From CALANV01 sp036381615 (GTDB taxonomy: Bacteria; Pseudomonadota; Alphaproteobacteria; CACIAM-22H2): a DNA stretch of 32,927 bases. Positions 25,420 to 32,078 of the stretch are shown here, in pieces (positions within the stretch are counted from its first letter, which is position 1; every line of letters begins with the position of its first letter). Under the pieces are notes generated by a model. That model made no database searches and was not told where the DNA came from. It worked only from the letters and a program-made list of their open reading frames with translations. The stretch is from positions 1 through 32,927 of the forward strand of contig DASVCL010000019.1 in assembly GCA_036381615.1 (NCBI GenBank), in the 5' to 3' direction. A program made the translations under genes and the position numbers.

Positions 25420-26523
25420 GTGAACGAGCAGACGGTTCGCGGGGCAGGAGCGGCGAGTGCAACGCGTCTCGTGTTGCGTCAGCCCGACGACTGGCATGCG
25501 CATCTGCGCGACGGCGACATGCTGAAGCGCGTGGCCCCCTACACGGCACGTCAATTCGGTCGCGCCATCATCATGCCGAATCTGGTGCCGCCCATCACCA
25601 CGGTGGAGGCGGCGATCGCGTATCGTGACCGGATTCTGGCCGCCGTCGGTCCGGATGTCCCGTTCACACCGCTGATGACCGTATACCTGACGGATTCGAT
25701 CGACCTCAAGGAGATCGAGACAGGGTTCCGCGACGGGATATTCACGGCGGCGAAGCTGTACCCCGCCCATGCGACGACCAATTCCGCCCATGGCGTCACG
25801 GACATCTGGAAAATGGGGCGCGTGTTCGAAACGATGCAGCGCATCGGCATGCCGCTCCTCGTCCATGGCGAAGTCACCGATCGCGCCGTCGACGTGTTCG
25901 ACCGCGAAACCGTGTTCATCGAGCGGGTCTTGAACCGCCTCGTGCGCGAATTTTCCGATCTGAAGATCGTTTTCGAACACATCACGACCGAAGAAGCGGT
26001 CGAGTTCGTCCGCGCCGGTCCGCGGACGCTCGCGGCGACCATCACGCCGCATCATCTGGAGATCAACCGCAACGCCATTTTCGACGGCGGCATCCGGCCG
26101 CATATGTACTGTCTGCCGGTCGCCAAGCGGGAGCGGCATCGGCTGGCGTTGCGCAAGGCGGCGACGTCGGGGGAGGCAAAGTTCTTTCTCGGCACGGATA
26201 CGGCGCCGCATCCGTCGCATGCGAAGGAGGCCGCATGCGGCTGTGCCGGTATCTTCAATGCGCCGTTCGCGCTGGAAACATATGCGAAGGTGTTCGAGGA
26301 GGAGGGTGCGCTCGACAAGCTCGAGGCGTTCGCATCCCTGAATGGCCCGCGGTTTTACGGTCTTCCGGTGAACGAGCGTCGCATCGCGCTCGTCCGCACG
26401 GAGGTCGCCGTGCCCCACGAGCTGACCGATGGCGTTACCTGCCTGATTCCGTTCCACGCCGGCCACACGCTCGCGTGGCATTACGCAGGCCCCGTCGACG
26501 GGGCAATGACGGCGTCGTCGTAG
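25420..26523 (+). CDS. pyrC: Dihydroorotase (type II, PyrC)
   Basis: PyrC cyclises carbamoyl-aspartate to dihydroorotate in pyrimidine synthesis. The 367-aa product carries the zinc site DDWHAHLRDGDM (His26, His28), the carboxylated-lysine motif AKLYPAHATTNS (Lys112), VHGE with His149, FEHITT, and LGTDTAPHPSHAKE with the catalytic aspartate near residue 267. The last stretch is typical of the E. coli-type class II enzyme rather than the longer class I. GTG at 25420 follows a GAGGGTG ribosome site. The gene stands alone, after the glycan cluster with a 142-bp gap; no other pyr genes are in the window. Confidence 0.95.
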   Translation: MNEQTVRGAGAASATRLVLRQPDDWHAHLRDGDMLKRVAPYTARQFGRAIIMPNLVPPITTVEAAIAYRDRILAAVGPDVPFTPLMTVYLTDSIDLKEIETGFRDGIFTAAKLYPAHATTNSAHGVTDIWKMGRVFETMQRIGMPLLVHGEVTDRAVDVFDRETVFIERVLNRLVREFSDLKIVFEHITTEEAVEFVRAGPRTLAATITPHHLEINRNAIFDGGIRPHMYCLPVAKRERHRLALRKAATSGEAKFFLGTDTAPHPSHAKEAACGCAGIFNAPFALETYAKVFEEEGALDKLEAFASLNGPRFYGLPVNERRIALVRTEVAVPHELTDGVTCLIPFHAGHTLAWHYAGPVDGAMTASS

Positions 26524-26555
26524 TCGCGACCGTTCGGCGGGCTGAGTTCGTGCCG

Positions 26556-26576
26556 CCGATCACGTATGATGATCGG
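26556..26576. repeat. Inverted repeat downstream of pyrC
   Basis: CCGATCA (26556-26562) and TGATCGG (26570-26576) are perfect complements around a 7-nt loop. No T run follows, so it is a poor intrinsic terminator; it could be a factor-binding site or an mRNA 3' structure. It lies 33 nt after the pyrC stop. Confidence 0.35.
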
Positions 26577-26638
26577 TCGGACCTGACCGGCGTTCCGAAC
26601 TTCTGTCGGCTGCAGCCCGCCCGCGGCGGCCCGGCTTC

Positions 26639-26676
26639 TTGACATTCGGCATCTACCGTGTCGTGTATATACACGA
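26639..26676 (+). promoter_or_regulatory. Promoter with perfect palindromic operator ahead of the marR gene
   Basis: A perfect -35 TTGACA (26639-26644) is followed by a 16-bp perfect palindrome, TCGTGTATATACACGA (26661-26676), which covers the place where the -10 should sit (TGTATA at 26664-26669, spacer 19). The ATG of the MarR gene comes 9 bases later. A palindrome of this size overlapping the core promoter is the classic layout for MarR autorepression; binding itself is inferred. Confidence 0.72.
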
Positions 26677-26685
26677 TAGGTTCGC

Positions 26686-27114
26686 ATGACGTCGGAACGC
26701 GAGATCGCGCAGAACTGCGCATGCCTGAAGGTGCGAATGGCCGCCCGGGCCGTAACGCGGGCCTATGACCTGGCCCTGAAGCCGGTTGACCTGAAAGTGA
26801 CGCAGTTCTCGCTGCTGGTCGCGGCCAGTGCGCGGGGCCCTGTCTCGATCACCGCACTCGCCGAGATGCTCGGCATGGACCGCACGACATTGACCCGCAA
26901 CCTGGGCCCGCTGACACGACGCGGCCTCGTTGAGCTTGGTCCGGAGGGCTATCGCCGGACGCGCGACGTGACCATTACGCCGCAAGGGCGTGCCGTGCTG
27001 AAACAGGCGATTCCCCGCTGGGAAAGCGTGCAAGAGGAGCTCCGTCGCAAGCTCGGCCGGGAGAAATGGACGGGACTGTACGTCGGGCTCGACGAGCTCA
27101 TCGCCATGGCCTGA
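26686..27114 (+). CDS. MarR-family winged-helix regulator with N-terminal Cys pair
   Basis: A 142-aa MarR protein. After an N-terminal dimerisation helix it has TQFSLLVAASARGPVSITALAEMLGMDRTTLTRNLGPLTRRGLVE (39-83), the helix-turn-helix, with the recognition helix around DRTTLTRNL. The wing is near EGYRRTRDVTITPQGRAVL. Cys11 and Cys13 (NCACL) sit in the first helix, a place where some MarR sensors react with oxidants or electrophiles, so redox control is possible but unproven. It lies 9 bases after a palindromic operator and should repress itself. The next genes, a thiolase and an AcuI-like reductase, start 387 bp downstream on the same strand and may be targets. Confidence 0.9.
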   Translation: MTSEREIAQNCACLKVRMAARAVTRAYDLALKPVDLKVTQFSLLVAASARGPVSITALAEMLGMDRTTLTRNLGPLTRRGLVELGPEGYRRTRDVTITPQGRAVLKQAIPRWESVQEELRRKLGREKWTGLYVGLDELIAMA

Positions 27115-27500
27115 CAGTCATCTGTTCGTCCGATATGTGCACATACACATGGACATCGACATGAGAACGGCAGCCGAGCGCCGCGAAGCCGCCGGGCGAC
27201 GGTCAATCTCCCCGCGGCGCCCTGGGTTGCTGTCCGGGCGTTTCGTCATCGACGCCGGTGGCGGCGACGGCCCGGTCGGCCTTCTCGCGGAGATGCGGGA
27301 TCGTCAAGTGCGTCGCCTTCCATGTGCTGAGTCTGCTCGACGTCATAGGGGAGTCGGCACGAGCCGATCAGGCCGCCATCGCCCGAATCTGAGCGCCGGA
27401 CGAGGGGCGGTGCCTGGCGGACACGGCGCGAGGCTTGCGTTTACGCACCGCAGCATTACTTGCTAATCTTGACCATCTATCGAAGACCGGGAGAATCGTC
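27115..27500. other. Gene-free stretch between marR and the thiolase gene
   Basis: 386 bp without a convincing gene. Frames open across it on both strands but lack a ribosome site and any recognised domain. It contains a 12-bp perfect palindrome TATGTGCACATA (27134-27145), 20 bp after the marR stop, which could be another regulator site. A GGGAGA ribosome site at the right end belongs to the thiolase start at 27501. No clear core promoter was found. Confidence 0.5.
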
Positions 27501-28670
27501 ATGACCGCCTGCATCGTCGGCTGGGCCCACGGCAAGTTCGGCAAGCGCGAGGGTATGGACCTCGAGTCCCTGATCGTCGAGGTCGCGACCGACGCGATCA
27601 AGGATGCCGGGCTCGAACCGAAGGATGTCGACGAGATCTATGTCGGCCACTTCGGTGGCGGCTTCGTCAAACAGGATTTTCCGGCATCGCTCGTCCTTCA
27701 GGCGTCGGACGTGTTCCGATTCAAGCCGGCGACACGCGTCGAGAATGCATGCGCGACGGGTTCGGCTGCCGTCCACCAGGGCCTTACGTCGATTGCCGCG
27801 AAGAAGTCGCGCGTGGTCCTGGTCGTCGGCGTCGAGAAGATGACCGAGACGCCCGGGGAGCAGATCGGCGGCATCCTGATGAAGGCGTCCTACGTCAAGG
27901 AGGAAGACCGACCGGGTATGAGCTTCGCCGGCATATTCGGGCACATCGCGCAGCTCTATTTTCAGCGTTACGGCGACCAGTCGGATGCGATGGCGCGGAT
28001 CGCGGCGAAGAACCACAAGAATGGGGCCGTGAACCCGTACGCGCAGATGCAAAAGGATCTCGGCTACGAATTTTGCCGGACGGTCTCGGACAAGAATCCC
28101 CTGGTCGCCGGTCCGCTCCGCCGTACCGACTGCTCGCTCGTTTCGGACGGCGCGGCCGCGCTCGTGCTTGCCGACATCGATACGGCGCTCGCACTGAAAA
28201 AGGCCGTCGCTTTCCGCGCGGCCGAGCAGGTCAACGACTATCTGCCCATGAGCCGGCGCGACATCATCCAGTTCGAAGGCTGCGCGCTGGCATGGCAGCG
28301 CGCCTTCGCCCGGTCCCGCACGACGCTCGACGATCTGGGCGTGGTGGAGACGCATGACTGCTTCACCATCGCCGAGCTCATCCAGTACGAGGCCATGGGC
28401 CTCGCGCCGAAGGGGCAGGGCGCCAAGGCGATCCTCGAAGGCTGGACGGAAAAGGACGGGAAGCTGCCCGTGAATCCGTCGGGCGGCCTCAAGTCGAAGG
28501 GGCATCCGATCGGGGCGACCGGCGTCTCGATGCACATCATGGCGGCCATGCAGGTGACCGGCAGCGCCGGCCCGATGCAGGTCAAGAACCCGCGGCTCGC
28601 CGGCGTCTTCAACATGGGCGGAGCGGCGGTCGCAAACTACGTCAGCATTCTCGAACCGCTGCGCGCTTGA
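27501..28670 (+). CDS. SCP2-type thiolase (acetyl-CoA acetyltransferase family)
   Basis: A 389-aa thiolase-superfamily enzyme. The acylated cysteine is Cys84 in RVENACATGSAA. The C-terminal active site is NPSGGLKSKGHPIGATG, with the conserved histidine, and HDCF appears in VETHDCFTIAELIQYE instead of the NEAF of classical thiolases, which marks the SCP2/SCPx subgroup. That subgroup cleaves or forms 3-ketoacyl-CoA, often of branched or steroid-like acyl chains. ATG 27501 follows GGGAGA. The reductase gene follows after 18 bp on the same strand, so the two are likely co-transcribed. Substrate is not determinable from the sequence. SCP2-like members without proven thiolase activity also exist. 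Confidence 0.88.
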   Translation: MTACIVGWAHGKFGKREGMDLESLIVEVATDAIKDAGLEPKDVDEIYVGHFGGGFVKQDFPASLVLQASDVFRFKPATRVENACATGSAAVHQGLTSIAAKKSRVVLVVGVEKMTETPGEQIGGILMKASYVKEEDRPGMSFAGIFGHIAQLYFQRYGDQSDAMARIAAKNHKNGAVNPYAQMQKDLGYEFCRTVSDKNPLVAGPLRRTDCSLVSDGAAALVLADIDTALALKKAVAFRAAEQVNDYLPMSRRDIIQFEGCALAWQRAFARSRTTLDDLGVVETHDCFTIAELIQYEAMGLAPKGQGAKAILEGWTEKDGKLPVNPSGGLKSKGHPIGATGVSMHIMAAMQVTGSAGPMQVKNPRLAGVFNMGGAAVANYVSILEPLRA

Positions 28671-28688
28671 GCCGGGGAGCGCGGGATC

Positions 28689-29693
28689 ATGGGTCGGTTC
28701 GAGGCGCTCGTTCTTGACGAGAGGGAAGGCAAGGTCGTCTCGTCGATCCGGAACCTGAGCGATGAGGACCTGCCGCCGGGCGACGTCACCATCCGGGTCG
28801 AGTATTCGACGCTCAACTACAAGGACGGCCTGATCCTGAACGGGTTGGGCCGTCTCGTCCGGAAGTATCCGCACGTGCCCGGCATCGATTTCGCCGGTGT
28901 CGTCGAAACCTCTCAATCCGCCGCCTACAAGCCCGGCGACCGCGTGGTTCTCACGGGCTGGCGGGTCGGCGAGCTGCACTGGGGCGGCTATGCCCAGCGT
29001 GCGCGGGTCAAATCCGAGTGGCTCGTGCCGCTTCCGCCGGCGCTCTCCACGAAGCGGGCGATGGCGATCGGGACGGCTGGCCTTACCGCAATGCTCGCGA
29101 TCATGGCGCTCGAGGAACACGGCCTCAGGCCCGGTGAGGGGGAGATCCTCGTGTCGGGCGCTGCGGGCGGGCTGGGGAGCGTCGCGGTCGCCATCCTGAA
29201 CAAGCTTGGCTATGACGTCGCCGCATCGACAGGCCGCGCGGAGCAGCACGAGTATCTGCGTGCACTTGGCGCCAAGACGATCATACCGCGCGCCGAGCTT
29301 TCGCTCGAAAAGCCGAAACCGCTGCAGAGCGAACGCTGGCACTACGCCATCGATACGGTCGGCGGTCTCGTGCTCGCGAACGTACTGACGGCAATGCGCT
29401 ACGGTACGGCGGTAGCGGTATGTGGGAACGCGGGCGGGAACGAGCTGTCGACGACCGTGTTGCCGCTGATCCTGCGCGGCGTCGATCTCCTGGGCATCGA
29501 CTCCGTGATGAAGCCGCTGGCGATCCGCAAGGTCGCATGGGAGCGGCTGGCGCGCGATCTGCCGCTCGATCAGCTCGATGCGATGACGACGGTGGTTGGG
29601 CTCAAGGACCTTCCGGAGCTCGGCGCCAGGATTCTCCAGGGGCAGGTCCGCGGGCGCGTCGTCGTCGACATGGGCGGGGGCGGACCGGCATGA
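28689..29693 (+). CDS. acuI: AcuI/YhdH-family zinc-free alcohol dehydrogenase-like reductase (acrylyl-CoA reductase)
   Basis: A 334-aa medium-chain reductase of the YhdH/AcuI group, NADPH-dependent enzymes that reduce acrylyl-CoA to propionyl-CoA. Visible are STLNYKDGLILNG (40-52), GIDFAGVVE, GWRVGELHWGGYAQRARVK, the nucleotide-binding GAAGGLGSVAVAILNKLGYDVAASTGR (155-181), and the late GVDLLGIDSVM. The pattern LGVDS-like GIDSVM is typical of the YhdH group and no structural zinc cysteines are present. It follows the thiolase by 18 bp, suggesting acyl-CoA metabolism. Its stop overlaps the ATG of the small lipoprotein (ATGA). A quinone-reductase role is an older annotation for the same family. 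Confidence 0.88.
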   Translation: MGRFEALVLDEREGKVVSSIRNLSDEDLPPGDVTIRVEYSTLNYKDGLILNGLGRLVRKYPHVPGIDFAGVVETSQSAAYKPGDRVVLTGWRVGELHWGGYAQRARVKSEWLVPLPPALSTKRAMAIGTAGLTAMLAIMALEEHGLRPGEGEILVSGAAGGLGSVAVAILNKLGYDVAASTGRAEQHEYLRALGAKTIIPRAELSLEKPKPLQSERWHYAIDTVGGLVLANVLTAMRYGTAVAVCGNAGGNELSTTVLPLILRGVDLLGIDSVMKPLAIRKVAWERLARDLPLDQLDAMTTVVGLKDLPELGARILQGQVRGRVVVDMGGGGPA

Positions 29694-29974
29694 CGGGCCG
29701 CGCATTCGCGGTCCTGGCCGGCACGGCCGCGATGGCGGCGCTCATCGCGTGTACGCCTGACCCTCTGTCACCGTATCAGCCGACGGATTCGCAGCGGCGG
29801 CTTCAAAGCTGGTTCGGTCTACGGTTCGAGGTCACCGTGCCGCCGATCTATTGCTATGCCACGCTTGCCGAGCCCGACTGCTATGCCGAACCGGTTCCGG
29901 GCTGGGAGCGGCGCCTGATCGCCTACGGCGGTCTGCCGCTCGATCAGCCGGCGGGTCCGGTGATGGCGCCATGA
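29690..29974 (+). CDS. Small lipoprotein, unknown function
   Basis: A 94-aa protein with a lipoprotein signal: a short basic N-terminus (MTGR), a hydrophobic stretch, and a lipobox L-I-A-C with Cys21 as the likely lipidation site. The mature part is about 74 residues and contains two more cysteines within a YCYAT...DCYAEP pattern, perhaps a disulfide after export. I recall comparable small lipoproteins in alphaproteobacteria but no known role. Its ATG overlaps the acuI stop (ATGA), which indicates co-translation with an acyl-CoA reductase, although a functional link is not evident. Confidence 0.72.
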   Translation: MTGRAFAVLAGTAAMAALIACTPDPLSPYQPTDSQRRLQSWFGLRFEVTVPPIYCYATLAEPDCYAEPVPGWERRLIAYGGLPLDQPAGPVMAP

Positions 29975-30007
29975 GGTAAGGCAGGTCGGGCCGTACGAGG
30001 GGCAACC

Positions 30008-30196
30008 ATGCAGAAGCACAAGGTGGTCGAAAGCGTCGAGATCGAGGCCGATCAGCTCGAGTGGCTGAAGGACATGGCAGCGAGCTATCAGCTCGCCGAC
30101 GTCTCCAAGGCGCTTCGCGTCGTGCTTGATTACGCGATGATGGATCTGGACGAGGACGACATCTTCGGCGTCATCCGCTGCCGCCGTTGCGGTTGA
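30008..30196 (+). CDS. Small protein with C-terminal CxxC, ribbon-helix-helix-like
   Basis: A 62-aa protein with GAGGGG upstream of its ATG. A strand-like start (KVVESVEIEADQLEWL) is followed by two helices (LKDMAASYQLADVSKALRVVLDYAMMD) and an acidic turn, and it ends with IRCRRCG (Cys58, Cys61). The helix pattern around VSKALRVVLDYA resembles small ribbon-helix-helix proteins, while the CxxC could bind a metal. The family is not identified with certainty and no partner toxin is next to it. It sits 33 bp after the lipoprotein on the same strand and may share its transcript. Confidence 0.65.
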   Translation: MQKHKVVESVEIEADQLEWLKDMAASYQLADVSKALRVVLDYAMMDLDEDDIFGVIRCRRCG

Positions 30197-30700
30197 CGGG
30201 GCGGTCGCGGCGCTCGAACGGTACCGGTCGCGAAGCCCTCCCGATCCGTTCCGGAGCGGTGGCCGGCCGGGCCATCAGACCGGCAAGTCCGGTTCAGCCG
30301 AAAAAAAATTGACCGGTGCCGCGTGTACCGTGTGATCGAGCCACGCAGGACCGGCCGAGGATCCATAATTTTTGTTGCACCGCTTGGCTCGTCGGCCAGC
30401 GCGTGTCTCCTCCCCTCAACTCGGGCCGCCCCCGGGACCGCCCGTATGCTCTCGGACGTCCCCGCGGGAGGACGAGATCGTGCGCTGTTTCGACGTTTTG
30501 TGCAACTGGCAAGTATTCCCATTAACCTTTTTCTTCCCGCGGAACCACGGCCTCGTTTCATCCTCCCGGCCCAGGGGATCCGGTTGACGTCTGCACGAGG
30601 GTGCATCTGAGCCCAGCGGCGATGCCTGTCCCAGAGCAGGATCTTCACGTCCTGTGAAGGAGCATCGTGCAAACTGCGGGATCCACCGATCGAGGTCCGG
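30197..30700. other. Gene-free 504-bp stretch with an A-tract and a -35-like element
   Basis: No gene is convincing here; several frames are open on both strands but have no ribosome site and no recognised family. Eight As (30301-30308) run directly into TTGACC (30309-30314), and TGTGAT follows 16 bases later (30331-30336), a plausible promoter with an UP-like A tract. Transcription from it would give a leader of about 360 nt before the gene at 30701 or a separate small RNA. AT-richer bases occur again near 30520-30532 (AACCTTTTTC), without a clear hairpin. Confidence 0.4.
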
Positions 30701-31210
30701 ATGGTCGAGACTGCCGACATGTCGTATGCCGCGTGGCAGGAGAGGGTAAGGGGGACGAACGTCTCGACCGTCACCCTGCTGGCGACCGACTACCTCAACC
30801 ATTTCAATGAAGCGATCATGCTTCTCGGCATGGTTCCGGACATGCCGGAGATCATCGCAGACTGCCGGGCATGGCGGCCGAAGAGCTACGAGGCGCATTT
30901 CCGCGACAGCAGCTTCTCCGAGCGGGATCTCATCATCGCGGCCTATGCCCATGCGCCATCAAAGTACCGCATTCCGTTCGAGCGGACGATCGACGAGATC
31001 AATGCCGCGATCGCCAAGTGGGTCGCGCGTATGGATGCGGTTCAGGCGGCCGGCGACGCGGTGGCGCTCGCGCAGGAGGGGGCTGCGGCGACACTCGAAC
31101 TCCAGGCGCTCATTGCCAAGGCATCGGCCATCATTCACGGTGCCGGCGAGACGGTAATGTCCGATCAGTCGGCCGTGGACGCCATCATCGCCAGCACCGG
31201 CTCGCCTTGA
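30701..31210 (+). CDS. Conserved-looking protein of unknown function, 169 aa
   Basis: I do not recognise a domain. The product is mostly helical, with no signal peptide or membrane segment. The N-terminal half is distinctive (TLLATDYLNHFNEAIMLLGM, then WRPKSYEAHFRDSSFSERDLIIAAYAHAP). The C-terminal half is Ala-rich helix (AIAKWVARMDAVQAAGDAVALAQEGAAATLELQALI), which could form a coiled coil. I recall similar sequences as hypothetical proteins in alphaproteobacteria. ATG 30701 is favoured because GAGG stands 5 bases before it; the ATG at 30719 has none. It precedes a response regulator and a poly-HAMP sensor on the same strand, so a role in the same signalling system is possible but only suggested by position. 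Confidence 0.72.
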   Translation: MVETADMSYAAWQERVRGTNVSTVTLLATDYLNHFNEAIMLLGMVPDMPEIIADCRAWRPKSYEAHFRDSSFSERDLIIAAYAHAPSKYRIPFERTIDEINAAIAKWVARMDAVQAAGDAVALAQEGAAATLELQALIAKASAIIHGAGETVMSDQSAVDAIIASTGSP

Positions 31211-31337
31211 CGTCGCCGGCGTCGAGGGTTCATCGTCATCGTCGGGCCACGAAACGAACTGGAGCGACGAGCCGTGGCCAACTGCCGAGGTTGAAGGAAG
31301 GTATGTCTCTCGGCGGCAAGTAATGAGCGCGGATGTC

Positions 31338-31360
31338 CGCCCCCATCGAATATGGGGGCG
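31338..31360. repeat. Perfect 9-bp inverted repeat (hairpin)
   Basis: CGCCCCCAT (31338-31346) and ATGGGGGCG (31352-31360) are exact complements around a 5-nt loop (CGAAT). It shares three bases with a smaller inverted repeat, GCGGA-TG-TCCGC (31329-31340), so the two RNA hairpins could not form together. No T run follows, so it is not a standard terminator. Confidence 0.7.
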
Positions 31361-31493
31361 CCATCGTGGAAGACGACCCGAAAGCGGGACGGTATCGAAC
31401 CTCGGACCGAACAGCCCGGTTATCGCGGCTGGGTATCAATCCCATTCACAAGCCGTTGCAGCATGAGTTCCATCCGTTCGAGTTACTCCTGAC

Positions 31494-31518
31494 GGAACCA
31501 TTTCCAACCCGTTTCGTT
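31494..31518 (+). promoter_or_regulatory. EcfG-type general stress promoter
   Basis: GGAAC (31494-31498), then 16 bases, then CGTT (31515-31518, within CGTTTC), matches the consensus GGAAC-N16/17-CGTT recognised by EcfG (SigT/RpoE2-like) sigma factors in alphaproteobacteria. The response regulator ATG is about 38 bases downstream. Chance matches occur, but position and exact spacing support it. Confidence 0.55.
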
Positions 31519-31556
31519 TCGACAACCGTAGTCCTGAAAAAGAAGCGGGGGACCTC

Positions 31557-31991
31557 ATGAGTGCCAGGCCCGGCGGATCCACGGCCGGGGGAAGCGATTC
31601 GTCTACCGCCGGTCGCGAGCGCTCTCGCAGCGTGCTCATCGTCGAGGATGAGGCCCTGGTCGCAATGTTCATCGCGGATCTTCTCGAGGCACTCGATTAC
31701 GCTGTTTGCGGGATCGCCGCTTCCGGTGCCCACGCGCTGGAGTTGGCGGAGCTGCACAGGCCGAGGGCGGCGATCGTCGACATCGGCCTGAAGGGTGCGA
31801 TCGACGGCGTCGAGACGGCGGCACAGTTGCGCGAGCGCTTCGGAACGAAGTGCCTGCTTTGCTCGGGCGACGTCGGCGCCGCCACCGAAGCACGAGCCGC
31901 ACGCGCCGCGCCGGTCGCGATCCTTCCCAAGCCCTTCACCTCGGCGCAGCTCGAAGCTGCGCTGGTGCGTACCTTGGCTGCCACCGGTTAA
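31557..31991 (+). CDS. Single-domain response regulator
   Basis: A 144-aa protein made of a Ser/Gly-rich 24-residue leader and one receiver domain. The acidic pair is Glu30-Asp31 (VLIVEDEALVA), the phosphoacceptor is Asp75 (AAIVDIGLKG), the switch residue is Ser103 (LLCSGD), and the conserved lysine is Lys125 (ILPKPF). There is no output domain, so it acts by protein contact, as in phosphorelays or stress pathways. GGGGGA lies before the ATG at 31557. An EcfG-type promoter stands upstream, and the poly-HAMP gene begins 87 bp after its stop, suggesting a pair. The GLKG-for-xP at the loop and the missing output domain are usual in the alphaproteobacterial receiver-only group. Confidence 0.9.
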   Translation: MSARPGGSTAGGSDSSTAGRERSRSVLIVEDEALVAMFIADLLEALDYAVCGIAASGAHALELAELHRPRAAIVDIGLKGAIDGVETAAQLRERFGTKCLLCSGDVGAATEARAARAAPVAILPKPFTSAQLEAALVRTLAATG

Positions 31992-32078
31992 TGGCTGAGA
32001 TAGCCGACACAAAATTTGCCGATTCGCCCGATACAAGCACCGTCTCGCGCCACGCACGGCTTATCGGAGGAGCACAAC

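Larger units (their letters stand above)
31211..31556. other. Structured 346-bp leader region ahead of the response regulator
   Basis: No normal gene. It contains a six-codon frame with a good ribosome site (AAGGAAG, then ATG at 31303, product MSLGGK, TAA at 31321-31323), two overlapping inverted repeats (31329-31340 and 31338-31360) and a stress-type promoter (31494-31518). A 75-codon frame 31333-31560 overlaps the regulator start but looks incidental because these elements lie inside it. Confidence 0.45.

Noticed and set aside
27477..29705. A 742-codon open frame on the minus strand
   Set aside because: It lies opposite the thiolase and acuI genes, both with clear active-site motifs. Its translation is rich in Arg, Asp and His without any domain, typical of antisense frames in high-GC DNA.
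30130..30774. A 214-codon minus-strand frame across the gene-free stretch
   Set aside because: It overlaps the ends of two supported plus-strand genes, has no ribosome site and shows a composition typical of a chance frame.
31333..31560. A 75-codon frame that overlaps the response regulator start
   Set aside because: It has no ribosome site, no recognised family, and contains the EcfG-type promoter and hairpin. The ATGA overlap is probably chance.
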